14,986 bases of DNA from Clostridiales bacterium (GCA_019418195.1 DYCJ01000005.1:1-14986); one strand, 5' to 3'. Counted from the stretch's first letter, positions 1 to 7,091 are shown. Numbers and translations: made by a program. The notes: generated by a model from the sequence alone, not told the origin.

Positions 1-92
1 CCCTCCACGGGGCGCATACCGCCTTTTCTTGTTATCCAGCCCTCCGGCTGTATCAGTTGAGCAAAAGTCAGCGTGGGATTGATGTGGTATCT
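1..92. other. unassigned flank, no recognisable gene
   Basis: This stretch lies downstream of the premature stop of the helix-turn-helix remnant. On the minus strand no frame continues a recognisable XRE-regulator body. On the plus strand one frame is open from base 3 to a stop at 123-125, but it has no start codon or ribosome binding site and overlaps the helix-turn-helix remnant antisense. I see no RNA gene, terminator or repeat here. It could be foreign or rearranged sequence joined to the truncated gene, or decayed sequence. Confidence 0.4.
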
Positions 93-221
93 TTAACTTT
101 GGGAAAGTCCAAGTTCCCATTTTGAGACAGTCTGGCGGGTGACGCCAAGCTCGTATCCGAGCTGCTCCTGAGAAAGACCCTGCTGCTTTCTTAAAGTAAT
201 AAGTCGTTCCTGAAAAGTCAT
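93..221 (-). pseudogene. truncated XRE-family helix-turn-helix regulator (42 codons)
   Basis: The frame begins with ATG at 221, behind a strong AGGAGG ribosome binding site about nine bases upstream (near 231-237). It encodes MTFQERLITLRKQQGLSQEQ followed by a classic Cro/CI helix-turn-helix ending in RQTVSKWELG. After that the reading frame runs only LSQS and stops at 93-95. Family members normally continue with a TTPE- or PDxxxL-like segment, finishing the five-helix DNA-binding domain, and then a C-terminal domain. So the first helices are intact but the fourth and fifth helices and everything after are missing. Neither alternative frame past residue 38 restores a recognisable continuation, so a simple one-base frameshift does not explain the break. 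Deletion or rearrangement is more likely. A very short functional HTH peptide cannot be excluded, because start and ribosome binding site look well kept. Confidence 0.6.
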
Positions 222-251
222 GATAAAGTTTCCTCCTGTAATAAATACATA

Positions 252-281
252 CAGACGGTCGGCAGCGCTGCGCTTTGTCTG
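252..281. repeat. imperfect inverted repeat with GC-rich core
   Basis: A perfect 10-bp palindrome GCAGCGCTGC (262-271) is flanked at exactly equal distance by CAGAC (252-256) and GTCTG (277-281), giving a symmetric 30-bp structure with mismatched five-base spacers. It lies about 30 bp upstream of the helix-turn-helix remnant start. It could be an operator for that regulator or a weak hairpin; the symmetry is seen, the role is a guess. Confidence 0.35.
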
Positions 282-332
282 ACAGATACAGAATAGCAGA
301 GAGTGTCAACAATTGCTACCATGAACCGTTGG

Positions 333-351
333 AACTTTGTCAACTAAAGTT
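333..351. promoter_or_regulatory. inverted repeat AACTTT-N7-AAAGTT, possible operator
   Basis: Six-base perfect arms (333-338 and 346-351) surround a seven-base centre in the intergenic region between the two divergent features. It overlaps the candidate -35 hexamer TTGTCA (337-342) of the promoter proposed for the phosphatase gene. A repressor or MerR-type activator could bind here, but no regulator gene for it is identifiable in the window. Confidence 0.3.
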
Positions 352-366
352 AACGTGAAACAAAAT
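337..366 (+). promoter_or_regulatory. candidate promoter for the phosphatase gene
   Basis: TTGTCA (337-342) and CAAAAT (361-366) are separated by 18 bp, 5/6 and 4/6 matches to the sigma-A hexamers. This predicts transcription from about 373 and a leader of about 100 nt before the gene at 473. It is the best pair I can find in the gap, but it is not strong. Confidence 0.3.
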
Positions 367-471
367 AAAGTAATAAGAAACAAAAAAGCATCCACTCTGC
401 TTCAGGAAGAGCCTGACAAAACAGACGAACAGGTGGCAGAGATGGTCATCTACGGAAAGGAAGAAAAGTGA
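355..471 (+). CDS. possible 38-codon small ORF or gene remnant
   Basis: An open frame from GTG 355 to TGA 469-471 ends one base before the ATG of the phosphatase gene. Its last part reads naturally as coding sequence (ASTLLQEEPDKTDEQVAEMV, then a short lysine/glutamate-rich end), with codon choice like the neighbours. No Shine-Dalgarno motif precedes the GTG, nor the in-frame TTG at 337, and the candidate promoter here would start transcription inside the frame. It may be the decayed 3' end of a former upstream gene, or a small coupled gene with a poor start. I do not recognise the peptide. Confidence 0.25.
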   Translation: MKQNKVIRNKKASTLLQEEPDKTDEQVAEMVIYGKEEK

Positions 472-472
472 G

Positions 473-1285
473 ATGGAAATAAATATCAAAGTCGACTACA
501 AGGCAGTCGAAGAGGTCGTGCGCCGTGCGGGCATGATGATAAAGGAGGCGCATCTGTCGGCAGATTCGGTACAGCACAAAGAAGGAGCTGCAAATTTTGT
601 TACGTCTTATGATGTGGAGATCCAGAGATTTCTGATCGACGAGCTGCACCGTACTGTACCGGAGGCAGCCTTCTTCGGCGAGGAGGAGACAGAAGGGAAT
701 ACCAGGGAGAAAGAACTTGGCGGGCTGTGCTTCCTGATCGATCCAATTGACGGTACGACGAACTTTATGTTCCGGTATAATTACAGCTGTGTTTCCGTGG
801 GTCTTGCATATGGGAAGGAAATGATCGCAGGCTTTGTATATAATCCGTATGTGGATGAGATGTTCACTGCGGTGAGGGGGAACGGTGCATATCTGAACGG
901 GAACAGGATCCACATGCCGGACAGCACTCTTGAAGAAGGGATTGCCTCTTTCGGATGCGCGAGATACAATAATTCCCATACAGACGTTTTGTTCTGTGTA
1001 GTACAGGAGATGTTTAACCGCAGTCTTGCAGTGAGATGCGGAGGTTCGGCGGCGCTTGATCTTTGCCGTGTGGCAGCCGGAGCAAGTGTTGTATATCTGG
1101 AGATGAAGCTGAATCCTTATGATTATGCAGCGGCGTCCATTATTATAGAAGAAGCGGGAGGAGTGATCACGCAGACAGACGGGAGTAAGATCACGCTGGA
1201 TCAGCCGTGCTCAATATTGGGAGCGGCGCCGAAGGCGGCAGGTGAAATGCGGGAGATGATAGCAGCGTATATGCAGCAACATTGA
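473..1285 (+). CDS. inositol monophosphatase family protein
   Basis: A 270-residue cytosolic Mg2+-dependent phosphatase of the IMPase/SuhB superfamily, which hydrolyses inositol phosphates or related sugar and nucleotide phosphates. The metal-binding motifs are visible in order: GEEE around residues 69-72; the signature DPIDGTTN at 90-97, with D90 and D93 as metal ligands and T95 in the catalytic site; the GGSAALDLCRVAAG stretch at 190-203; and PYDYAA at 215-220, where D217 is the third metal aspartate. The last motif normally reads WDxAA, so W is replaced by Y here. Length is normal for the family. The ATG at 473 follows a GGAAG-type ribosome binding site. The gene stands alone, convergent with the sugar operon, so context gives no pathway. 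SuhB-, CysQ- or HisN-like substrates are all possible; the family is certain, the substrate is not. Confidence 0.93.
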   Translation: MEINIKVDYKAVEEVVRRAGMMIKEAHLSADSVQHKEGAANFVTSYDVEIQRFLIDELHRTVPEAAFFGEEETEGNTREKELGGLCFLIDPIDGTTNFMFRYNYSCVSVGLAYGKEMIAGFVYNPYVDEMFTAVRGNGAYLNGNRIHMPDSTLEEGIASFGCARYNNSHTDVLFCVVQEMFNRSLAVRCGGSAALDLCRVAAGASVVYLEMKLNPYDYAAASIIIEEAGGVITQTDGSKITLDQPCSILGAAPKAAGEMREMIAAYMQQH

Positions 1286-1333
1286 CAATGAGGGAAAACT
1301 GCGCAGGTAATAAGAAGAAACAGCGGTGATAAA

Positions 1334-1403
1334 ATAACAGGGCGGCACGGGATTATTTTTCTGATCTGAAAAGATCACGGAAATATCCCTGCCGCCCTGT
1401 TAT
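1334..1403. terminator. hairpin between convergent genes, likely bidirectional terminator
   Basis: A perfect 14-bp stem pairs 1334-1347 (ATAACAGGGCGGCA) with 1390-1403. After one bulged C (1348), five further pairs join 1349-1353 to 1385-1389. The 31-base loop contains a small GATC-N6-GATC hairpin. The stem ends 1 bp from the stop of the GH31 gene and 48 bp after the phosphatase stop. On the minus strand it is followed by TTTTATC, the better fit to an intrinsic terminator for the sugar operon. On the plus strand no U-run follows, so termination in that direction is less certain. Confidence 0.75.
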
Positions 1404-1404
1404 C

Positions 1405-3798
1405 TTATGCACTGATGATCTCAGTCAGGGCGCCGAGAAGATCTGCGTCCAGATCCATGGTCTGGAGCTGGGAGAGCAGGATCGTTCTGTCGTCTGATCT
1501 CTGGATCATGCTATAGAGCGTATCTTTTAGGACGAAAGAAATTTCTGCCTGATTCAGGAAGTCAAAGCATTCTTTTACAATGTCGTTCTCCGCTGCTTCC
1601 GCGTGTTCTGCGAGGAGCCGGATCTGTGTGCAGACGGGAACATCCTTAAGCGTACAGGTGAGGACGCATGTCTTTTCATCATAAGTGATACTGCAGCCGG
1701 ATGCCTCCGACAGGCAGGAGACGCCGGTATATACGGAGGTACGATCTGTGCAGTCTTTTACACCGTGCAGCTGAATGACATATGTACGTTTTTCGGGAAT
1801 TAAATTTGTTTCGCCACGAGCTTCTTCTATGATAAATTCGGCATCATCGCCCCATTGAAATTTCATGTCTGTTGTAACACATTTGCCGGATTTGTAGCCT
1901 TCTGAAATATTGTCGTCTTCATAGAGGCTAAAACTGCCGTCCGCGCCTGCGTAAACATGGATACGAAGTTCCTGCGGATTGCTTCCCGCATCTTTTATCT
2001 CATCGGTCATAGGTATGACAGCTCCGGCTTTTGCGAGAACAGGAATGGAATTGATATCCCGGTACATGGACAGGATACGTCCGCCTCTGTATTTCCTTCC
2101 GGTGAATATGTCGTAACAGATCCCGTCCGGAAGCCATACTTTCACTTTTGCCATATTCAGTTTCGGGATGCGCGGCGAGGTGACAGGCGCCGCGATCAGC
2201 TCGCTTCCGAAGAGATACTCGTTGGGGAACTGATAAGCTTTTTCTTCTTCCGGCCAGTTGTAATACATCGGCAGCATCAGCGGTATATCCTCTTCGTATG
2301 CGCGGTGGTTCATTGTATACAGATAAGGAAGAAGTCGATGACGGAGTCTCAAGAACTCTTCCATCATTGAGCAGATCTCCGGTCTGTAGCGCCAGGGTTC
2401 TTTTCCGTTGAATTCGCTGTTGCTGGAGTGCAGGCGCATGATCGGCGAGAATACACCGAACTGTAGCCATCTGCCGGCCATTTCATCATCTTTGAACCCC
2501 CTCATATGACCGCCGATGTCATGACTCCACATTCCGTAGCCGATATTTGACGCGGTGGAAGTAAAATATGGCTGGAACGCAAGCGAATCCCAGGTGATAA
2601 TAGTATCGCCTGAAAATCCAACAGGATAGCGGTGGCTTCCGGGACCTGCATATCTGGAGAAGGTCATGGGACGCTTCCCGTCTCTCGCGTTGTCCAGATA
2701 GTGATAGTGGTTCAGCATCCACAGAGGATCCAGCCCTTCGATCTTGCTGACGCCTCCGGACTGCCAGTCGATCCACCAGAAGTCTACGCCTTTTTCTTCG
2801 GCAGGGTGGAAGATGTGCCGGAAGCATGCATCGAGAAAATCCGGATTTGAGATGTCAAATACAACGGGCTGTTCCGTGTCCGGATCGATCCCCATGGCCT
2901 GAGCCATCTCAGGGTACATCTCCTCAAAAGCGCGTATGCCGTCAGCCGGATGGATGTTCAGTGTGATATGCAGGTTCCGGTCGTGAAGCCATTTCATAAA
3001 ACCTTCCGGATCGGGGAAGAATTCCCTGTTCCATGTATATCCTGTCCAGCCGCTTCCGTATTTTGGATCGATGTCTACCAGATGCCAGTCCATATCGATA
3101 ACGGCGACAGAGAAAGGAAGGTTCTCGTTTTCAAAGCGTTCCATCAGTTCCTTGTAAGATTTTTCGGTATATTTATAGTAACGGCTCCACCAGTTCCCGA
3201 GTGCGTAGCGCGGAACCATAGGACTTTTTCCGCACAGGCGGGCAAAGTCCCTGAGCGCCTGCAGATAGTCATGCCCGTAAGCCCAGAAATAGATGTCGAT
3301 GCATCCTTTGCGCCGGGGCTCAACCCATCCGTCTTCCCGGATAGCCAGAGACCGGCTGTCGTCCATTACTGAGAAGCCGTTCCGGCTTATGATACCGTGC
3401 TCCAGTGGAATAGCGCCGTCCGCCTCATCCAGAGTACGGGCAGTTCCGCCCAGATCTTTGAAATCTTCGCCGTAATGCCAGATGCTGTGATAAGCGCTGT
3501 AGTTGCCGATAGCCTGTATAGAGAGACCGTTGGCGGAAAACGGCTTCCGGTCATAGATCAGATGCGCTTTTGGTGTGATGATCTCAAGGGAATCATCTGC
3601 ATCTATTATGCGGAAGGTACTTTTGGGAAAGTTTCGGTTCCATACGGACTGGGTAGCCCTGTCTTCAAAAATTCCGTCCGGGTCATATTCAAGACGGAGA
3701 AGCCCTTCTGTAAGAACAGATATCCGCCAGCAGTCTCCTTTAATGATATTTTCAGGTGCAGTCTCAGGATGAGTTTCTGCGATCAGTTCTGGTCTCAT
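1405..3798 (-). CDS. glycoside hydrolase family 31 alpha-glycosidase (DUF5110-type)
   Basis: A 797-residue retaining alpha-glycosidase, probably releasing glucose (or xylose) from alpha-linked oligosaccharides in the cytosol; no signal peptide is present. GH31 hallmarks in order: N-terminal beta domain to about residue 190; barrel start VPRYALGNWWSRYYKYTEKS (196-214); substrate-site AVIDMDWH (232-239); nucleophile D344 in FWWIDWQSG; acid/base D397 in GFSGDT; SHDIGG (425-430); then EYLFGSELIAAPV and the C-terminal beta domain with LYEDD. The nucleophile motif is not the common W-x-DMNE form. A helical tail of about 60 residues follows the beta domain. The start is set at ATG 3798 because AAAGGAG lies 8 bases upstream; an in-frame TTG at 3814-3816 directly abuts that ribosome binding site and would add six residues. 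Last gene of the operon. Likely substrate class: short alpha-glucosides; linkage unknown. Confidence 0.93.
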   Translation of the reverse strand: MRPELIAETHPETAPENIIKGDCWRISVLTEGLLRLEYDPDGIFEDRATQSVWNRNFPKSTFRIIDADDSLEIITPKAHLIYDRKPFSANGLSIQAIGNYSAYHSIWHYGEDFKDLGGTARTLDEADGAIPLEHGIISRNGFSVMDDSRSLAIREDGWVEPRRKGCIDIYFWAYGHDYLQALRDFARLCGKSPMVPRYALGNWWSRYYKYTEKSYKELMERFENENLPFSVAVIDMDWHLVDIDPKYGSGWTGYTWNREFFPDPEGFMKWLHDRNLHITLNIHPADGIRAFEEMYPEMAQAMGIDPDTEQPVVFDISNPDFLDACFRHIFHPAEEKGVDFWWIDWQSGGVSKIEGLDPLWMLNHYHYLDNARDGKRPMTFSRYAGPGSHRYPVGFSGDTIITWDSLAFQPYFTSTASNIGYGMWSHDIGGHMRGFKDDEMAGRWLQFGVFSPIMRLHSSNSEFNGKEPWRYRPEICSMMEEFLRLRHRLLPYLYTMNHRAYEEDIPLMLPMYYNWPEEEKAYQFPNEYLFGSELIAAPVTSPRIPKLNMAKVKVWLPDGICYDIFTGRKYRGGRILSMYRDINSIPVLAKAGAVIPMTDEIKDAGSNPQELRIHVYAGADGSFSLYEDDNISEGYKSGKCVTTDMKFQWGDDAEFIIEEARGETNLIPEKRTYVIQLHGVKDCTDRTSVYTGVSCLSEASGCSITYDEKTCVLTCTLKDVPVCTQIRLLAEHAEAAENDIVKECFDFLNQAEISFVLKDTLYSMIQRSDDRTILLSQLQTMDLDADLLGALTEIISA

Positions 3799-3806
3799 AT
3801 TCGAAT

Positions 3807-3813
3807 CTCCTTT
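3807..3813 (-). promoter_or_regulatory. ribosome binding site deciding the GH31 start
   Basis: AAAGGAG on the minus strand, eight bases before the ATG at 3798-3796. Its position excludes the upstream in-frame TTG (3816-3814), which touches the site and would have no spacer. Confidence 0.75.
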
Positions 3814-3823
3814 CAACTGGTTT

Positions 3824-3853
3824 GCCGCGCGCTGGCAGGCGCCAGTGCGCGGC
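3824..3853. other. GC-rich intercistronic hairpin
   Basis: GCCGCGC (3824-3830) pairs with GCGCGGC (3847-3853), a G·T pair follows, and CTGGC (3832-3836) pairs with GCCAG (3841-3845), leaving a four-base loop. This is a 13-pair stem in the 83-bp gap between the second permease gene and the GH31 gene. No U-run follows on the minus strand, so it is not a normal terminator. It may protect the 3' end of the upstream transporter mRNA or reduce downstream expression, as intercistronic hairpins do in other maltose-type operons. Confidence 0.6.
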
Positions 3854-3881
3854 AGGCGGCAGAAAAACTGCCATATCTATA

Positions 3882-4703
3882 TTAACCCTTGACCGCTCCG
3901 GCGGCAACACCTGCCACGAAGCGTTTCTGGAATATCACGTACACGATGATGACCGGGAGGATCGAGATCGTAGTTGCTGCGAACAGTCCGCCGTAATCTG
4001 TGGAATACCTTCCGTTAAAGAGGGTAAGACCTACGGCAAGGAGCTGTTTCCCTTCGCTGTCGATCATCAAATATGGCCAGAGGTAATCTTCCCATACCCA
4101 GAGGAACTGGAAGATCGCGATAGCGGATATCCCGTTTTTACACAGGGGGAGCACCAGCTTGTGGAATGTCTGGAACTCATTGGAGCCGTCCATTCGGGCA
4201 GCTTCTATCAGTTCATCGGGAATGCTCTCCATGTTCTGTTTCATCATGAAGATACCGAATCCGCTGACCATCACAGGCAGGATCAGGGATATGTAAGTAT
4301 CCTGAAGACCGGCCTCCATGAACATAGTGTATCTCGGGATGATCGTAACTGACCATGGCACCATCATCGTCATCATGACGAAACCAAAGATGATGTTTTT
4401 GCCCTTAAACTGATACTTGCCGAGTACGTAGCCGCACAGGCAGCTCGTATAGATCACGAGCACGGTAACTGCAACGGCGATGAAAATACTGTTCATAAAG
4501 TAACGCAGAAAATCAAAGGTCTGCTGAAGGTTCATGTAATTGTCGGTGGTCGGCTCCTGCGGGAGCAGCGTCTGAACGATGGACTGGATCTCGCCGTTTG
4601 TCTTAAAGGAGGAGAGCACCATCCATACGAACGGGAAGACCGTGATGACTCCGACCAGGGCGAGCACGACGTATAAAGCTGTTTTCAATACCTTGTGTTT
4701 CAT
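3882..4703 (-). CDS. carbohydrate ABC transporter permease (MalG-type)
   Basis: A 273-residue inner-membrane permease of the binding-protein-dependent transport family. Six hydrophobic segments are visible, the first at about residues 8-30. The cytoplasmic EAA loop that docks onto the ATPase is present as EAARMDGSNEFQTFHKLVLP (167-186), and the C-terminus has the GAVKG ending common in MalG-like proteins. The ATG at 4703 is preceded by AAGGAGG eight bases upstream. It lies 12 bp after the partner permease gene and forms a heterodimer channel with it. No ATPase gene is adjacent, so a shared MsmX/MalK-type ATPase from another locus is inferred. Substrate is expected to be the oligosaccharide attacked by the GH31 enzyme. 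Confidence 0.94.
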   Translation of the reverse strand: MKHKVLKTALYVVLALVGVITVFPFVWMVLSSFKTNGEIQSIVQTLLPQEPTTDNYMNLQQTFDFLRYFMNSIFIAVAVTVLVIYTSCLCGYVLGKYQFKGKNIIFGFVMMTMMVPWSVTIIPRYTMFMEAGLQDTYISLILPVMVSGFGIFMMKQNMESIPDELIEAARMDGSNEFQTFHKLVLPLCKNGISAIAIFQFLWVWEDYLWPYLMIDSEGKQLLAVGLTLFNGRYSTDYGGLFAATTISILPVIIVYVIFQKRFVAGVAAGAVKG

Positions 4704-4715
4704 ATCCTGACCTCC

Positions 4716-5594
4716 TTAACTTTCATTTGCTCCGGTGACCTTGAACGAGATCACGGTGAATAATGCGGTCAGCACCAGGATAAACAGAGAAATGGCTGAT
4801 GCGAACCCGAAGTTATACTGTTTAAACGCCTGATCATAGACGAGGTATGAGCTTAAGTAGGTCGAAGTTCCCGGGCCTCCTGTAGTCATGACCAGTACCG
4901 GTACATATGCCTGCAGGTAGGAGATGATCGAGGTGACTACGACGAACAGCATGGTCGGCTTGAGCAGAGGCAGTGTGATATAGCGGAAAGTCTGCCATGC
5001 ATTCGCCCCGTCGATGCTCGCTGACTCATAGCAGTCGGACGGCAGGGAAAGCAGACCGGACAGGAAGAGGATCACTGCGTATCCGAAATCCTTCCAGATC
5101 GTCATCACCATCAGGGCGGGCAGAGCGAAACTGCTGTCAAACAGCCAGTTGATATCCAGCCCGAAGATATTGTCGATGAGTCCGAACTGCGGATTGTACA
5201 TGATCTTCCACACATATGCAACAGCAACAAGCGGAGTTACGGTCGGCATGTAAAAGATTGTGCGGAACAGTGTCTTGTGCTTCATCAGTTTTGAGTTCAG
5301 CGCGTAGGCGATCGCCAGTCCGAGGAGTACACGGAAGAAAACGACGACCACGCAGAAGATCACGGTATTTGCCATGGACTGCCAGAATGTCGGATAGGAA
5401 AACATACGGACATAGTTGTCCAGTCCGATCCAGTTATAAGTCTGGTTCAGGGGATTCCACTGATGGAAGCTTCCCGCGATGACGATGACCACAGGGATGA
5501 TCAGGAAGATCGTCATATAGATAATGAGGAATCCCATCGCGATATTCCGCATCCAGATTTCGCTTTTACTTTGAAGCGGTCTTCTTTTAAACAT
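4716..5594 (-). CDS. carbohydrate ABC transporter permease (MalF/UgpA-type)
   Basis: A 292-residue inner-membrane permease with six predicted membrane segments (about 18-40, 78-100, 112-132, 158-180, 214-235 and 264-286). Its EAA loop runs ESASIDGANAWQTFRYITLP (190-209), with the conserved G at 196. The short periplasmic part, without the large P2 loop of enterobacterial MalF, is usual for Firmicutes sugar permeases. A GGAGGGG ribosome binding site lies just before the ATG at 5594. Only 14 bp separate it from the binding-protein gene and 12 bp from the second permease, so the three transporter genes are translated from one message. It pairs with the MalG-type permease to make the channel. Confidence 0.94.
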   Translation of the reverse strand: MFKRRPLQSKSEIWMRNIAMGFLIIYMTIFLIIPVVIVIAGSFHQWNPLNQTYNWIGLDNYVRMFSYPTFWQSMANTVIFCVVVVFFRVLLGLAIAYALNSKLMKHKTLFRTIFYMPTVTPLVAVAYVWKIMYNPQFGLIDNIFGLDINWLFDSSFALPALMVMTIWKDFGYAVILFLSGLLSLPSDCYESASIDGANAWQTFRYITLPLLKPTMLFVVVTSIISYLQAYVPVLVMTTGGPGTSTYLSSYLVYDQAFKQYNFGFASAISLFILVLTALFTVISFKVTGANES

Positions 5595-5608
5595 AAATTT
5601 CCCCTCCC

Positions 5609-6991
5609 TTATTCTTCATAATAGGCGTAGAGACTCTCACTCGAAGTGAAGTCCGCGTTTGCAAGGTCGATGTCGATCGTATCCGCGGCAGTCTTAAGAG
5701 CGTCGTCCGCGTCTTTACCGTTATAGAGGATATCCTCTCCGGCGATCTTCAGATTGTTTTCGACTGTGGAAGGCATTGCTCCCGGCCAGATGTAGCGGTC
5801 GATATGCGGACCGACAGTCTTGACGATCGGGGTGTCTTTGAGCTCCGGCGCCTCCATGAGTGAGGACTTGGCAGGAATCAGGCCGCCGTCCTGGCTGAGC
5901 TTGATCTGCACGTCATCGCTGGCGAGGAAGAAGCGGATGAAATCCTGCGCGACTTCCTTCTGTGCGTCGGTCGCATTCTTGTTGATGCCCGGAGTGGATT
6001 CACCGTTATAACGGTAATAAGCGTAAGGTGTCTTTCCGTCCTGTGTCGGGATCTCGAAAGTTCCGTAGTTGATGTCCGGAGCGTTTGTGGCGAGATTGCC
6101 TACGAAGAATCCCCAGGCAAATACCATTGCGCTCTGGCCCTGATAGAAGCTCTGATCGTAGTTGGTACCGAAGTCCTTATCACCTACGTGGTATTTTTCA
6201 TAGAGATCGATCAGGAAGGAGGCTGCATCCTTCATGCCGTCGCCGTCTACAAGAGACTCTTTACCGTCTGCTGAGAACAGATTGTCCCCGAACTGGTAGT
6301 TCAGGCCGATGACAGTAGAGTTGAAATAATTGTTATAGTTATATCCTGCCTGGATCATATTTCCATTTTCATCGAATTTCGTAAGCTTCTGGGCTACTTC
6401 GATAAATTCGTCCCAGGTCTTCGGGATATCGTCGTCCGTCAGTCCTGCTTCAGCCCAGAGGTCTTTGTTATAGTAAAACATTCCGGTAGACAGGCCGTAA
6501 TCCATATAGTAGATGTTTCCGTCCATGAGATGGGTCGAAGCGGAAGGATAATCTGCAATGAGGTCATCTGTGCTGATGTCATAAGGTTCTATATAGTTGA
6601 GGAGCAGATGCTCGTAGCTGTTATGTATATTAAAGAGCGTCGGGCCTTCCTCATCCCTCTGAAGGGCAAGGGGAAGTTTGGTAAAGAATCCATCCCACGG
6701 GTTGTTGATGACATTAATAGTTACATTGGGATGAATCTCCTGATAAGCTTCAGCGATACTGCGGAACATATCCTCTGTTGCCCAGACCCACCAGTCAATA
6801 GTGATGGGTTCGCCGTCGTTGACAAGATGGTTGGGATCGTAAGTGACATTGTCCCCCATGATCTCCAGACCTTTGTCCGCCTGTGTGTCCTGCGTGCCCT
6901 GTGAAGTTCCGGCTGTGTTTCCGCCGCCGCTGCATCCGGCGAGGGATAAGACAAGTATGAGGGCAAGGCAGAATGAAAGAAATCGTTTCAT
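5609..6991 (-). CDS. extracellular solute-binding lipoprotein of sugar ABC transporter
   Basis: A 460-residue family-1 (MalE/UgpB-like) binding protein, the outside receptor of the importer. Residues 1-20 are a lipoprotein signal: basic start MKRF, hydrophobic stretch, lipobox LAGC with the lipidated cysteine at 20, then a Gly/Ser/Thr/Gln-rich linker to about 40. The mature part opens with ITIDWWVWATEDMF, a typical first strand and helix with aromatic residues suited to sugar stacking, and contains KTWDEF, a common cluster-B/D motif. The ATG at 6991 follows AGGAGGTG. It is the first gene of the operon, 46 nt after the predicted transcription start, with the LacI-type operator inside the leader. 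Being first agrees with the excess of binding protein over permeases that such systems need. The sugar is unknown. Confidence 0.94.
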   Translation of the reverse strand: MKRFLSFCLALILVLSLAGCSGGGNTAGTSQGTQDTQADKGLEIMGDNVTYDPNHLVNDGEPITIDWWVWATEDMFRSIAEAYQEIHPNVTINVINNPWDGFFTKLPLALQRDEEGPTLFNIHNSYEHLLLNYIEPYDISTDDLIADYPSASTHLMDGNIYYMDYGLSTGMFYYNKDLWAEAGLTDDDIPKTWDEFIEVAQKLTKFDENGNMIQAGYNYNNYFNSTVIGLNYQFGDNLFSADGKESLVDGDGMKDAASFLIDLYEKYHVGDKDFGTNYDQSFYQGQSAMVFAWGFFVGNLATNAPDINYGTFEIPTQDGKTPYAYYRYNGESTPGINKNATDAQKEVAQDFIRFFLASDDVQIKLSQDGGLIPAKSSLMEAPELKDTPIVKTVGPHIDRYIWPGAMPSTVENNLKIAGEDILYNGKDADDALKTAADTIDIDLANADFTSSESLYAYYEE

Positions 6992-7022
6992 ATCGCACCT
7001 CCTGATAAAGTTTTATTGTTAC

Positions 7023-7034
7023 GTTAGCGCTAAC
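7023..7034. promoter_or_regulatory. LacI-family operator O1 (sugar operon)
   Basis: GTTAGCGCTAAC is a perfect 12-bp palindrome with the central CG typical of LacI/CcpA-family sites. It begins about 4 bases after the predicted transcription start of the leftward operon, where bound repressor would block elongation or open-complex formation. The best candidate to bind is the LacI-family product encoded divergently. CcpA is an alternative, but the outer bases fit a cre site less well. Confidence 0.85.
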
Positions 7035-7044
7035 TTTTGACAAA

Positions 7045-7073
7045 ATTATAGAATTATCAGGAAAAAATGTCAA
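7045..7073 (-). promoter_or_regulatory. consensus sigma-A promoter of the sugar operon
   Basis: On the minus strand a perfect TTGACA (7073-7068), a 17-bp spacer and a perfect TATAAT (7050-7045) precede the binding-protein gene. The start of transcription is expected near 7038, giving a 46-nt leader. A full-consensus promoter implies strong expression when the operator downstream is free. Confidence 0.9.
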
Positions 7074-7091
7074 TATAAATTTTGAAAAATA

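Noticed and set aside
3..125. Plus-strand open frame of about 40 codons at the left edge
   Set aside because: No start signal, overlaps the HTH remnant antisense, and no recognisable motif; likely a shadow or decayed sequence.
3799..3816. Upstream TTG start for the GH31 gene
   Set aside because: The TTG abuts the ribosome binding site used by the ATG at 3798, leaving no spacer; the added six residues (LKGDSN) are just the translated ribosome binding site region.
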